From: Chlorobiaceae bacterium
GTDB lineage: Bacteria; Bacteroidota; Chlorobiia; Chlorobiales; Chlorobiaceae
Direction: 5' to 3'
DNA length: 64,000 nucleotides
Assembly: GCA_013334965.1 (NCBI GenBank)
Contig: JAAXWO010000008.1
Coordinates: 1-64,000, forward strand
Shown piece by piece: positions 44,701 through 53,894 of this stretch. The notes under the pieces are model-generated. The model searched no databases and was not told the DNA's origin. It was given only the letters and a program-made list of their open reading frames with translations. A program made the position numbers and the translations under genes. Numbering within the stretch: the first letter of the stretch is position 1; each line of letters begins with the position of its first letter.

Positions 44701-44969
44701 TTGGTTTTTACTGGCAGGGACTGAGGGAGCCGCTGCCGTTCTTTCCGAGGTCATCATGCGCCTGGGCTGAAAAAGCGGGCTCGAATGAAGATGATCGGCT
44801 CAATGCGGCTTCGAAGGCGTGGCATGATGGATATGGGGGACGGGACGGAGAGGGCTCTGACCCTGCGTTCTATCGATGTTTCGGCGATGAGGCGCCGTTC
44901 GGCGAGCGATTCCGCTCGATAGCCGACGCCCTGCTCATTCCGATGTTCGAACACGGAGGGAAGCCATGA
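41769..44969 (+). CDS. recC: exodeoxyribonuclease V gamma subunit
   Basis: 1066 residues; RecC, the part of the RecBCD helicase-nuclease that splits the strands and reads Chi. Recognisable stretches: IASRPLTSPFMKETVVVQSR, GMQRWLSMQLALRSGIWANG near residue 40, IQIHSCHSALREVEVLHDRL near 325, DIVVMTPDIETYAPYISTVF, SGGITFCAMLPMRSIPFRVV, MIGMNDGAFPRQQRPPGFDL near 636 (the inactive nuclease/helicase-like core), RGDDRYLFLESILSARDVLY, and LRSVTIDDLARFYANPSAWF. Length close to the E. coli protein. First gene of the recC-recB-recD operon; its stop overlaps the recB ATG by four bases. RecBCD repairs double-strand breaks and degrades foreign linear DNA. Confidence 0.95.
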   Translation: MLEIYRSNRLEELGSAFGKLIASRPLTSPFMKETVVVQSRGMQRWLSMQLALRSGIWANGHYPFPNALVQNLFDMLGLERSDSSAYSKEAMSWSIMRILPGLSAEERFSPLRIYLQDDPDGLKLFQLAVKIADTFDQYTLFRPDILALWENGGNDAAHEWQPELWRTLVRGNESSGRHRGSMKDEFCRKLLHGKVSPSLFPERLSLFGISYMPPFHIEMLAALATVTPVYLFLLSPTQEYWGDIVSRRALAAMNGSERELSTEGNPLLASLGRSGLDFCDMVLDSGAIENDRYVEPDPDSLLHALQSDMLNLGGTGEEGVHPLPDPYDRSIQIHSCHSALREVEVLHDRLLDLLDNLPDLSPKDIVVMTPDIETYAPYISTVFGTTGDGVPYLPHTIADRTMLNEGAIASALLKLMDLYGSRFTAPSVFDLISSPPVSRRFGLDDDELDTVRRWVEETRIRWGMDENTRKMLNLPPYRENSWRAGLDRLLLGYAMTDEGMLYEGILPYDVESEAETLGKLADFVDAIEKLSARFDRTQSLESWRELFFWMLDIFVSPDAESERELAKIKEEIDKLSDLAERSLFDGELTAPVMISWLRSRLEQAEMGLGFMSGGITFCAMLPMRSIPFRVVAMIGMNDGAFPRQQRPPGFDLISRNPRKGDRSVRGDDRYLFLESILSARDVLYLSYIGQSIRDNSTIPPSVLVSELLDAIQRGFDFTGDETAESRLLLHHRLQGFNPAYFTKGTGLFSYSAENFRALAGRNSERVSVPFLDELLNEPSEELRSVTIDDLARFYANPSAWFLTNRLGLKPDSAVKPLEEREPFGADGLDAYLLRQELLQAIFDGGDPRALFPVFRSRGMLPPATHGEQVFLALLQEVEEFAGRVRECDSSGGTAEVAVDLELGLFRLSGKLERVSNDNQLFYRCARMKATDRIRSWISHLVLNAALNGAQGETLLVMLDRSVRYHTVDNARVELEKLLGFYWQGLREPLPFFPRSSCAWAEKAGSNEDDRLNAASKAWHDGYGGRDGEGSDPAFYRCFGDEAPFGERFRSIADALLIPMFEHGGKP

Positions 44970-47900
44970 CGATGAAGATTCTTGAGCACTCCGCAATTGC
45001 CCTTTCGGGAATGAACCTCATTGAGGCGAGCGCAGGGACAGGCAAAACCTATGCGATCGCGTCGCTTTACCTGAGGCTGCTCGTCGAGAAAGAGCTTCAG
45101 CCCGAACAGATCCTGGTCGTGACCTATACCGAAGCCGCAACGCAGGATTTGCGTTCACGTATCCGGGATAGGGTGCGGGACGCCCTCGACGTCATGCGGG
45201 GCGGTGACTGCGAAGATTCGTTTCTCGTCGAATTCCGTGACCGGTTAATTGACGCAGGCATTGGGGAGCGTGCTGCAGGCGCCCTTGAATCTGCGCTTGC
45301 AGCTTTCGATACGGCATCGATTTTCACGATACACGGGTTCTGCCTCAGGGCGCTTCAGGAGAACGCATTTGAAAGCGGTTCGCTCTATGATACCGAACTC
45401 GTGACCGATCAGTCCAGGCTTGTTCGTGAAGTGATCGATGATTTCTGGCGTAGCCGCTTTTTCGGGAAATGGAGCCCTATGCTCGGCTATGCGATCGAAA
45501 AGGGATACTCCCCGGATTCGTTCATGAAGCTGTTGAAAGATCTGCATGCCTCAAGCAGGGACTCTGTCTTGCCGACGTATGACGAAGAGGATATCAAAGC
45601 GCTCGATAAGCGTTGTGAAACTTCATTCGATGTGGTTTGTCGGCTCTGGCGACAGGACGGGGTGGCTGTCGCGTCCCTTTTGCAGGGTGACAAAGGGCTC
45701 AGCCGTGCCGATGGAGCATATCGACATGACCAGCTCGGCCAGGTGCTGGCAAATATGGAGGCGTTCGTCGAAGCAGGCAACCCGTTCGGACTGTTCGCAG
45801 GATTCGAAAAAATGAGCTCTTCAGGCATCAGGACCGGCACGAAAGCGAAGGGGACTCCTCCTGAACACCCCCTGTTCGATGCCTGCCAGCAACTCATGAC
45901 GAACGTCGACGAACGTCTTCTGGCTCTCAAGGCCGAGATGGTGGCTTATTACAGGCAAAAAGCGCCGGAACGCAAACGGCAGCAGAATTTCCGGTTCTTC
46001 GACGACCTGCTGGAGAATCTTTACCGGGTACTTGCAGACGGGCAAGGTTCTTCGGCGATGGCTGAACTCCTTCGCAATCGTTACCGTGCGGCCCTGATAG
46101 ACGAGTTCCAGGATACCGATCCGGTACAGTACGATATTTTCCGGAGGATCTACTCCGGTTCTGACGCACCGCTTTTTCTTATAGGCGACCCGAAACAGGC
46201 GATTTACAGCTTTCGCGGAGCAGATATTTTCGCCTACCTGAAGGCGGCTTCCGATGTTGGCCAGGAACGTCGGTTTACCCTTAACTCCAACTGGCGTTCG
46301 GTACCGAAGCTGCTCCAAGGGTTCAATATCCTGTTCGACAGCGCACATAAGCCGTTCGTCATCAAAGGAGTTCCCTCGCCTCCGCTTGTTCCGGGAAAAG
46401 TCGATACGGATAAGGCATCTGACGATGCGCCTCCTCTGGAGATCTGTTTCATGGACTCAGGAGTGAACGATGGCACCCTGAACTCGGGAGGTGCGGAACG
46501 TTTTGCCACGCAAGCGTGCGCATCGGAAGTCACAAGGATGATTATCGACAGACTCGCCGAGCCTGCCGATATCTCGGTCATTGTGCGTACACACCGGCAG
46601 GCCAGATTGATGCAGGCTGAGCTCCGAAAAGTTGGCGTCCACGCAGTCATGCGCAGCGACGAGAGCGTATTCGCGTCGAAGGAGGCCGAAGAGGTGCGCA
46701 TCGTCATCACCGCTCTTGCCGACCCCGGCAGGGAGCCGCTCGTTCGGGCGGCCCTGGTGACGCCCCTGTTCGGATACTCCGGCAGTGACATCGCCAGGTT
46801 GAATGATGACGAGTCGGCATGGGCGGAGCGATTGCAGCTCTTCGGCAAATATCACCGTATATGGCTCGAAAAGGGGTTCATGGTCATGGCAAGAGAGCTG
46901 ATGCTTCGTGAAACCGTCCGCGAACGCCTGCTTGCCAGTTCTGATTTTTCGGGCGACCGGCGTCTTACGAACGTGCTGCACTGCTTTGAACTGCTGCACT
47001 GTCAGGCCCATGAACAAGGACTCGGCATGGAGGGAACCGTCTCGTGGTTCAGCGAAAGGGTTGCCGCAAAGGATCCCGGAGAAGAGTATCAGATCCGTCT
47101 TGAAAGCGACGAGTCCGCAGTGAGGATCATGACCGTGCATGTAAGCAAGGGTCTGCAGTTTCCGGTGGTCTTCTGTCCGTATCTCTATGGAGGGGTGAAC
47201 TCCGGCAACGAGGTGGTGCAATTCCACGACGACCAGGGACGACTGGTAAAAGACTTCGGATCCAGCGACATCGCGGCGCACAGGAGGCTGGCCGAACGGG
47301 AATCGCTGGCCGAGAACATGCGCCTGCTGTACGTCGCCCTGACAAGGGCAGAACGTCGATGTGTGTTCTTTATCGGAAGGGTGATCGACGGGAGGCAAAG
47401 AAACGCTCCTCCGATGCTTTCTCCGGGCGCCTATCTGCTGCAGGTCTCCGACGAGGCCAAAAGAAGCGCAGAGATCGTCGATGCCGCCCGACGTGAGCTT
47501 GCCGGGCTGGACGTTGACTCTATGGCCGGAAACCTTGTGAAACTTGCGGATGGATCAGGGGGGGCGATCGGGTTCAGGAGGCTGACCGACGGCGACGGTA
47601 TTCCCCGGAGGTTCGTCAAACAGCAGGCAGATTCAGTCGAACCGCTTCATCGGCGATTGTTCCGGAATACTTTGGACAATATCTGGCGGATCGCAAGCTT
47701 CACCTCATTCAGCAGACATCAGTACAAGGCATCCGAACTGCCCGACAGGGACGAATCCGGAATTGAGCCGTTACCGGCGACCTTGCTGCCTGAAGGAGAC
47801 CGCAGCATCTTTTCGTTTTACAGGGGAGCTCAGGCCGGCATTCTCATGCACTCAATATTCGAAACGCTCGACTTTACTGCCCCTACTGAAATCGCGATCA

Positions 47901-48556
47901 CCGAACTGGTTGAAAAGGAGCTCGATCGTCACGGTTTCGAACGGAGCTGGCAGCCATGCCTGACCAGGATGGTCCAGGAGACGCTCAATGTTCCACTATC
48001 ATCTCCCGAGGGACTGTTCACCCTCGGCGGCCTGAAGCCTTCGGGATGGAGCACCGAACTTGAGTTTTTCTTTCCGCTGAAGCGGATGGCGTCGAGTGAA
48101 CTTGCCGACGTTCTCGTCCGGCACGGAGCCTTGCCGGGCGGCATCGACCTTGCCGCTGTGGCGTCGTCGCTCGAATTCACTCCGGTGAAAGGAATGCTGA
48201 TGGGGTTCATGGACATGGTGTTCGAGTCCGGGGGGCGATACTGGCTGCTGGACTGGAAGTCGAACCATCTCGGCAATTCGGTCGAGGAGTATCGGAAAGA
48301 AGCGCTCCGAAAAGCGATGGTCGAAAACCTCTACCCGTTGCAGTACCTGCTCTACACGGTTGCACTTGACCGTTACCTGTCGCTTCGTGTGCCCGGATAC
48401 TGCTACGCGAACCATTTCGGCGGAGTGATCTACGTTTTCCTGCGTGGCGTGAGCACGGCGATTGGAGAAGAGACGGGATTTTTCCGTGATCTCCCATCGG
48501 AGGAGCTGATCAGGGAACTGGGGGCGATCCTGATAGAAAAATGGGAGGAGCATTGA
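44966..48556 (+). CDS. recB: exodeoxyribonuclease V beta subunit (helicase-nuclease)
   Basis: 1196 residues, 3'-5' SF1 helicase plus nuclease. Helicase motifs: I, IEASAGTGKTYAIASLYLRL at residues 19-38; Ia, VVTYTEAATQDLRSRIRDRV; II, LIDEFQDTDPVQYDIFRRIY; III, LIGDPKQAIYSFRGADIFAY; IV, NSNWRS; V, IMTVHVSKGLQFPVVFCPYL; VI, LLYVALTRAERRCVF. The C-terminal nuclease domain keeps its acidic site: GFMDMVFESGGRYWLLDWKS, with the D...D-x-K arrangement and following NHLG. Second gene of the operon, coupled at ATGA with recC; its stop directly precedes the recD ATG. Confidence 0.96.
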   Translation: MTMKILEHSAIALSGMNLIEASAGTGKTYAIASLYLRLLVEKELQPEQILVVTYTEAATQDLRSRIRDRVRDALDVMRGGDCEDSFLVEFRDRLIDAGIGERAAGALESALAAFDTASIFTIHGFCLRALQENAFESGSLYDTELVTDQSRLVREVIDDFWRSRFFGKWSPMLGYAIEKGYSPDSFMKLLKDLHASSRDSVLPTYDEEDIKALDKRCETSFDVVCRLWRQDGVAVASLLQGDKGLSRADGAYRHDQLGQVLANMEAFVEAGNPFGLFAGFEKMSSSGIRTGTKAKGTPPEHPLFDACQQLMTNVDERLLALKAEMVAYYRQKAPERKRQQNFRFFDDLLENLYRVLADGQGSSAMAELLRNRYRAALIDEFQDTDPVQYDIFRRIYSGSDAPLFLIGDPKQAIYSFRGADIFAYLKAASDVGQERRFTLNSNWRSVPKLLQGFNILFDSAHKPFVIKGVPSPPLVPGKVDTDKASDDAPPLEICFMDSGVNDGTLNSGGAERFATQACASEVTRMIIDRLAEPADISVIVRTHRQARLMQAELRKVGVHAVMRSDESVFASKEAEEVRIVITALADPGREPLVRAALVTPLFGYSGSDIARLNDDESAWAERLQLFGKYHRIWLEKGFMVMARELMLRETVRERLLASSDFSGDRRLTNVLHCFELLHCQAHEQGLGMEGTVSWFSERVAAKDPGEEYQIRLESDESAVRIMTVHVSKGLQFPVVFCPYLYGGVNSGNEVVQFHDDQGRLVKDFGSSDIAAHRRLAERESLAENMRLLYVALTRAERRCVFFIGRVIDGRQRNAPPMLSPGAYLLQVSDEAKRSAEIVDAARRELAGLDVDSMAGNLVKLADGSGGAIGFRRLTDGDGIPRRFVKQQADSVEPLHRRLFRNTLDNIWRIASFTSFSRHQYKASELPDRDESGIEPLPATLLPEGDRSIFSFYRGAQAGILMHSIFETLDFTAPTEIAITELVEKELDRHGFERSWQPCLTRMVQETLNVPLSSPEGLFTLGGLKPSGWSTELEFFFPLKRMASSELADVLVRHGALPGGIDLAAVASSLEFTPVKGMLMGFMDMVFESGGRYWLLDWKSNHLGNSVEEYRKEALRKAMVENLYPLQYLLYTVALDRYLSLRVPGYCYANHFGGVIYVFLRGVSTAIGEETGFFRDLPSEELIRELGAILIEKWEEH

Positions 48557-50305
48557 ATGGTCATTGATTTTTCTGAGCGTCCGATCGACCGTCAGGTTTC
48601 AGCGTTCCTCTGCCGGAACGTGCCGGGAGATATTGAGCCGGTTCGTACAATTCTGTCGTTGCTGAGCCAGGCGGTCGGACAGGGAAGCATCTGCCTCGAC
48701 CTGGCGGAGATCGCGGGCAATACGGTCAGACGCTCTTCCGGTTCGGAAATGCTGCTGCCCGGACTGGACCATCTCCGCTCCATTGTTCAAGCGTTGCCGT
48801 CCGTCGGACGGCAGGGCGAGCACCGCCCCCTCGTTCTCGACGATGAAGGACGCCTTTACCTTTACCGATACTTCCGTTACCAGCAAATCCTGGCAGGGCA
48901 GATATTTTCCAGAACCTCCTCCGGATCTCCGGAAATCGACGAACCGACTCTTATTAAAAGCCTCGACAGGCTATTCCCTCAGGATGGCTACGGGGACGAC
49001 AGACAGAGGCAAGCGGCATCCACAGCCTTGAAAAGACGATTCTCAGTCATTTCGGGCGGTCCGGGAACAGGAAAAACCTCAACGGTCGTCCGAATCCTCT
49101 GCCTGCTGCTCGAACAGCCAGGAGGATTGCGGCAGCGCATCGCCATGGCCGCACCTACAGGTAAGGCTGCAGCAAGGCTCAGCTCATCCATCGTGGCCAT
49201 AAGGGAGTCGCTTCAATGCTCCGGTGAAGCAAACCTTGCCATTCCCGAACAGGTGACGACCATTCACCGGCTGTTGGGCACGCTTCCGGGATCGACAGGG
49301 TTTCGCCACTCGGATCGAAACCCGCTCCCCTATGACACCGTCATCGTCGATGAGGCATCGATGATCGATCTGCCGCTCATGACCGCGCTCATCACTGCCT
49401 TGCTGCCGGATGCCAGATTGATTCTTCTTGGCGACAAGGAGCAGTTGGCGTCGGTTGAAGCCGGAGCGGTGCTCGGTGATATCTGCAGGGCGGGGGAGAC
49501 TTACGGCTCAGTAGTTGAAAATTGCGTTACGGTGCTCGAAAAAAACTACCGGTTCAGCGAGGGATCCGGAATTTCAGAACTCAGTCGCGCGGTCAATGCA
49601 GGTGATGACGTTGAAGCCATGGCGTTGATGGATGCTCCCGGTTCAACCAGAATATCCCTTGAACCGCTGCCGAATCGGGATGCGATACGGCGGCGTATCG
49701 GAGTTCCGTTGATCGATGGCTACCGCGGATTTCTTGAGGCAGAGGATGCCGCTGAGGCTTTACGCCGATTCGAACGTTTCAGGATCCTCTGTGCGCTTCG
49801 AGACGGCCCATGGGGAGCAGTCGGCATGAACAATGTCGCCGAAACGGTGCTCAGCTCTGCCGGGCTGCTGCATGTCGATGGCGTTTTCTATTGTGGTCGT
49901 CCTCTACTCGTTACCGAGAACGATTATGTGCATCGACTTTTCAACGGCGATACCGGCATCATTCTTCCCGATCCGTCCAACGGATCCCTCAGGGCATATT
50001 TTGCCGCAGCTGACGGCTCCGTCCGGTCACTTCCGCCCGAGTTCATGCCAAAGCACGAAACCGCTTTTGCAATGACCGTCCACAAGAGCCAGGGATCGGA
50101 GTTTGAGCGTGTCCTCATGATCCTCCCCCCGGAAGATAAGGCCCTGCTTACCAGGGAGCTGATCTACACGGGCATCACAAGGGCAAAGGAGTCGCTCACG
50201 ATCTGGGGCGATCAATCGGTTTTCGCCTCGGCAGTAAGACGTCGAACCGAAAGACGCTCCGGATTACTCGATGCCCTTGGCAAAAGGGCCAACCTCATTT
50301 TTTGA
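48557..50305 (+). CDS. recD: exodeoxyribonuclease V alpha subunit (helicase)
   Basis: 582 residues, 5'-3' SF1B helicase. Motifs: I, ISGGPGTGKTSTVVRILCLL near residue 168; Ia, AAPTGKAAARLSSSI; II, IVDEASMIDLPLMTALI; III, LGDKEQLASVEAGAVLGDI; IV-region NYRFSEGSGISELSRAVNAG; V, AMTVHKSQGSEFERVLMILP; VI, ELIYTGITRAKESLTIWGD. The ATG touches the recB stop codon. The 3' end overlaps the stop of a small convergent gene by 11 bases. Confidence 0.95.
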   Translation: MVIDFSERPIDRQVSAFLCRNVPGDIEPVRTILSLLSQAVGQGSICLDLAEIAGNTVRRSSGSEMLLPGLDHLRSIVQALPSVGRQGEHRPLVLDDEGRLYLYRYFRYQQILAGQIFSRTSSGSPEIDEPTLIKSLDRLFPQDGYGDDRQRQAASTALKRRFSVISGGPGTGKTSTVVRILCLLLEQPGGLRQRIAMAAPTGKAAARLSSSIVAIRESLQCSGEANLAIPEQVTTIHRLLGTLPGSTGFRHSDRNPLPYDTVIVDEASMIDLPLMTALITALLPDARLILLGDKEQLASVEAGAVLGDICRAGETYGSVVENCVTVLEKNYRFSEGSGISELSRAVNAGDDVEAMALMDAPGSTRISLEPLPNRDAIRRRIGVPLIDGYRGFLEAEDAAEALRRFERFRILCALRDGPWGAVGMNNVAETVLSSAGLLHVDGVFYCGRPLLVTENDYVHRLFNGDTGIILPDPSNGSLRAYFAAADGSVRSLPPEFMPKHETAFAMTVHKSQGSEFERVLMILPPEDKALLTRELIYTGITRAKESLTIWGDQSVFASAVRRRTERRSGLLDALGKRANLIF

Positions 50306-50477
50306 TATAGGCATTAAGCCCGATGGTTACCGGTTTGCCGTCGACCTCGACCGTCGTGACCACATTGCCCCTCGTGCTCGCCACGACGAGTGTTTTTCCC
50401 GATGACGAGGGCTCAGGCTTCTGCATGTCGATTTCTATGCACAGCTTGTTGTCCCTGATTTCGACGCTCATGGCCAT
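50295..50477 (-). CDS. small protein of unknown function, convergent with recD
   Basis: 60 residues: MAMSVEIRDNKLCIEIDMQK, a Pro/Ser linker, then GKTLVVASTRGNVVTTVEVD and GKPVTIGLNAYIKK. Beta-rich, soluble. AAAAAGGAG before ATG 50477 makes translation likely. Its stop overlaps the end of recD. Confidence 0.7.
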   Translation of the reverse strand: MAMSVEIRDNKLCIEIDMQKPEPSSSGKTLVVASTRGNVVTTVEVDGKPVTIGLNAYIKK

Positions 50478-50780
50478 CTGATGCTCCTTTTTGTGTGGTT
50501 GGTCTTTCAACGATGTGAAGTAAATCGACAAAGTAAACTATCAGATACAATTACGCCATCTATTTTGAACAATAATATCGTAACGATTGTTAAATTGCCG
50601 GGCAGGAACAGCTTGCTGTCAAGTCTGCCGCGCATTGCCATCACTTTTGCATGTTTGTGGCTGCATTGTTATACTTATGCAGTAATTAAGTAGTATGGAT
50701 TTGAATTGGAACTGCCATCCATAGCTCACCACAAGTGCCATATTTTCAATAAATACTTTTCCGGACTTCAGTTCGAATAG
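50478..50780. other. AT-rich intergenic region
   Basis: Divergent promoter region between the small gene (minus) and the 50781 gene (plus). Nothing else seen. Confidence 0.35.
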
Positions 50781-51167
50781 ATGCGATTGCTCAATCAGCA
50801 CATAGTCGTTCTGACGCTTATCGGAATGTTCATGCAGATAAACTGCGTTCTGGCATACCATGGGCTGTTTTTCCTGAACCGGAAAGCGATTGCGGAAACC
50901 GCATGCGAAAAGAAAACCGAGGAGTGTTCCGGACACTGTTTCCTCCAGAAAAAAATCGATGCTGAGCAGGATCCCCAGCCATCGAGCACTGAAAAGCCAT
51001 CATCCAGCAAATCGCTCGACGACATACTCAACATGGTGAATGGCCTCGAGCCCGTCAACCGGCAGCCTCACCTTGAGCGCATTGCCGTTCAAAGATTCGA
51101 CGACTCATCCATCTACCGACTTTCCTCAGGATCCTTGCGAAGGATAGACCATCCCCCCGAAGCCTGA
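50781..51167 (+). CDS. small exported Cys-motif protein upstream of a copper receptor
   Basis: 128 residues. Signal peptide MRLLNQHIVVLTLIGMFMQI, cleaved near VLAYH. The mature N-terminus has CEKKTEECSGHCFLQKKIDA, giving C-x6-C-x3-C with a nearby His. The same type of small exported Cys-motif protein is common near TonB receptors and copper genes in Bacteroidetes, so a copper-binding or copper-sensing role is plausible. The rest is polar, with no further motif. It lies 219 bases before the OprC-like receptor on the same strand. Start without a clear ribosome site. Confidence 0.65.
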   Translation: MRLLNQHIVVLTLIGMFMQINCVLAYHGLFFLNRKAIAETACEKKTEECSGHCFLQKKIDAEQDPQPSSTEKPSSSKSLDDILNMVNGLEPVNRQPHLERIAVQRFDDSSIYRLSSGSLRRIDHPPEA

Positions 51168-51246
51168 CGCCTCATCATATCGGTCAAATTCATTCCGTTG
51201 ATAAAACCGTACCTGGCTATACAGGTATCGGGGGTCATGAATCCTC

Positions 51247-51274
51247 TGTCAAGTTTATTGTCAATAACTGGACA
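51247..51274. promoter_or_regulatory. imperfect palindrome upstream of the copper receptor
   Basis: TGTCAAGTTTATTG (51247-51260), a centre T, then CAATAACTGGACA (51262-51274). The halves are inverted repeats with one mismatch and one extra base. It is the size and shape of a dimeric repressor operator (metal regulators bind such sites), about 110 bases before the receptor's ATG. Unproven. Confidence 0.4.
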
Positions 51275-51386
51275 ACGCATGGATTCATTATGATGACTTC
51301 CGAACCAGGTAGTTTTCCACGGAGGGGCTTTTTGGCTGTTTTATCAGTTAAAGGCTCAATATTTAATTGTCATCATTTTCAAATTC

Positions 51387-53663
51387 ATGAAAACATATCA
51401 GCGATATTCAAATAAGTATATAGCGCTCACCTCACTGCTCGTCGGCTTGGCCGCAAGTCCACTGCCTGCATTTGCCATTGAGGTGCTTGGCCCTGAAATC
51501 ACCGTTACGGCAAAGGCAGAGAAGACCGGGGAACAGACAGAATCAAAAAAAGCAAGAAGCAGCGATACGGCTGCGATGCTTCTGGATCAGCCCGGCGTAG
51601 CGCTTCAGAGCGGAGGCGGAGTATCCAGCCTGCCGGTTATCCATGGTCTTGCAGACGATCGTGTGATGATCCAGATTGACGGTATGTCTCTGATCTCCTG
51701 CTGCCCGAACCACATGAACCCCGCTCTATCTTACCTCGATCCCAGTCAGGTTGGATCGTTAAATGTCTATGCAGGCATTTCTCCTGTGAGTTTAGGTGGC
51801 GACAGCATCGGCGGCACAATCGTGGCGGACACCCGAGCGCCAGAATTTGCTCCCAATGGGCAGAGAAGCATCACCAAAGGAGAGGTGGGGTCGTTTTATC
51901 GCAGTAATGGCAACGCTAAAGGGGGAAATTTTTCACTTTCCCATGCTACGGAGAATCTGAGTGTTTCCTATCGCTTCTCCATTGCCGATTCTGACAACTA
52001 CCTTGCGGGAGGCAAATTCAAGAACTTCGTCGCGACCGGAAATCCAGGTCATCTACTCTCCCGGGATGAAGTAGGCTCAACCGCCTACGAAACCATGGGA
52101 CACACCCTGGATCTGGCATGGCGCAACGATGGAGACCTCTATGAAGCAAAACTGGCATATCAGGATGTCCCATTCCAGCTTTATCCGAACCAAAGAATGG
52201 ATATGCTGGACAACAAGGAGTACCGGATCAACCTGCACTACAACGGAAAGAAAAGTTGGGGTAAACTCGATGGCCGTATATACAGGGAGTGGGTAGACCA
52301 CTATATGGATTTCGGTACGGACAAACAGCTTATCTACGGGTCAGCTCCTTATGTCGTAGCGAACGGGATGCCGATGTATACCGACGGAAAAACCTTTGGG
52401 GCAAAGCTCCTGGCTGATATTGACCTGAACAAGCGCGACCTGGTTCGAATCGGTGCGGAAATGCAACTTTATCGTCTCGATGACTGGTGGCCACCATCAC
52501 CAGCGAACCTGAACGGGATGCTTTTCAGCGCCATGAACCCGGTACAGGCAACCTATGCAGGAATGGCTCCTGATACCTTCTGGAACATCAACGGGGGCAA
52601 GCGCGACCGATTCGGGTTGTTCTCGGAATGGGAAGCCAAATGGAATTCTGAGTGGATGACGCTGATCGGAGCCCGAATCGAGCAGGTAAACATGAATACA
52701 GGTCCGGTACAGGGATATAACAGCGTTGCAAACAACGCAATGTATTCGACTGGGTACCTGATTTCAGCAACCAGTTTCAATGCGCTCGACCGGAAAAGAA
52801 ACGACACCAACCTCGATCTTGCCGCATTGGTGCGTTACACTCCTGATGAGACCCTGAACTATGAATTCGGTATCGCCCAGAAAACACGCACGCCGAATCT
52901 CTATGAGCGCTATTCCTGGTCACGCAATGCTATGGCGCTGGTCATGAACAACTTCGTCGGCGACGGCAACGGGTATCTCGGCAACCCCGACCTGAATCCT
53001 GAAGTTGCACACACGATAAGCGTAAGCGCAAGCTGGCACAATGCTGACAAATCGCGAGAAATCAAGGTTGCTCCCTTTTACACGCATGTTACGGATTACG
53101 TCGATGCCGTGCAGTGGAATCGCACGACCAACCTGGCTGCCGCAAATACACCCGGCCAGTTCGGCATCCTGAAATTCATGAACCAGCAGGCACGTCTCTA
53201 CGGTGTAGATTTTTCAGGAAAATGTTCATTGGGCAACAACGCTTTGGGTAAATGGGGGCTCATCGGTATCGCGAGCTATGTCAACGGCCGCAACCTTGAT
53301 ACTGACAGCGGTTTGTACAATGTCATGCCGCTGAATGCAAAGGTTTCATTACAGCAGAAGTCTGGGAATTTGGAAAATACCCTCGAAATGGTTGCTGTAG
53401 CGGACAAGAACGACATTTCGGCCCCCCGCCAGGAGCTGAAAACTCCGGGATACACGCTGTTCAACTGGCGAGGCAGCTACACGTATCAGAACATGCGTAT
53501 CGATTTCGGCGTGGAGAACCTGTTTGACAAGTTGTACTATATGCCGCTTGGAGGAGCTTATGCCGGGCAGGGGACAACCATGTCATTGACAGGAATTCCC
53601 TATGGGATCTCGGTCCCCGGTATGGGACGCTCCGTCTATCTCGGTATGAACTACAAATTCTGA
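51387..53663 (+). CDS. oprC: OprC-like TonB-dependent copper receptor
   Basis: 758 residues. A signal peptide (LTSLLVGLAASPLPAFA) is followed by a plug domain (EITVTAKAEKT, SSLPVIHGLADDRVMIQIDG) and a 22-strand barrel ending in YLGMNYKF, the usual aromatic end. The copper-site motifs of P. aeruginosa OprC are both present: CxxxM as C106-PNH-M110 in the plug (SCCPNHMNPALSYLDPSQV) and HxM as H305-Y-M307 (WVDHYMDFG) in the barrel. This makes copper the likely substrate. It takes up metal with energy from TonB-ExbBD, not encoded here. Upstream are a small Cys-motif protein and a palindrome; downstream a Sel1 protein. Confidence 0.93.
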   Translation: MKTYQRYSNKYIALTSLLVGLAASPLPAFAIEVLGPEITVTAKAEKTGEQTESKKARSSDTAAMLLDQPGVALQSGGGVSSLPVIHGLADDRVMIQIDGMSLISCCPNHMNPALSYLDPSQVGSLNVYAGISPVSLGGDSIGGTIVADTRAPEFAPNGQRSITKGEVGSFYRSNGNAKGGNFSLSHATENLSVSYRFSIADSDNYLAGGKFKNFVATGNPGHLLSRDEVGSTAYETMGHTLDLAWRNDGDLYEAKLAYQDVPFQLYPNQRMDMLDNKEYRINLHYNGKKSWGKLDGRIYREWVDHYMDFGTDKQLIYGSAPYVVANGMPMYTDGKTFGAKLLADIDLNKRDLVRIGAEMQLYRLDDWWPPSPANLNGMLFSAMNPVQATYAGMAPDTFWNINGGKRDRFGLFSEWEAKWNSEWMTLIGARIEQVNMNTGPVQGYNSVANNAMYSTGYLISATSFNALDRKRNDTNLDLAALVRYTPDETLNYEFGIAQKTRTPNLYERYSWSRNAMALVMNNFVGDGNGYLGNPDLNPEVAHTISVSASWHNADKSREIKVAPFYTHVTDYVDAVQWNRTTNLAAANTPGQFGILKFMNQQARLYGVDFSGKCSLGNNALGKWGLIGIASYVNGRNLDTDSGLYNVMPLNAKVSLQQKSGNLENTLEMVAVADKNDISAPRQELKTPGYTLFNWRGSYTYQNMRIDFGVENLFDKLYYMPLGGAYAGQGTTMSLTGIPYGISVPGMGRSVYLGMNYKF

Positions 53664-53894
53664 TCTGTAAAATCAGTATTCCCATGATGACGCAAGTGCG
53701 CTTTGCCCTTGCGTCATCATCGTTATGCAGTCATGGCATCTCCATTGCAGGAATGTTTTCCGGTTGGATAGATATTCCAGATAAACGTACATGGCCATAC
53801 CGATTGGCCTCGAAAGCATGGCTTATATTGGGTCGAGTAATGGTTATTATATTATCAGGCACTTACTACTAAAACAATCATCTCAACCCGTACC

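Noticed and set aside
46457-47398. 313-codon open frame on the minus strand
   Set aside because: It lies fully inside recB, whose helicase motifs are unbroken there; composition is that of a reverse-strand shadow and no ribosome site is present.
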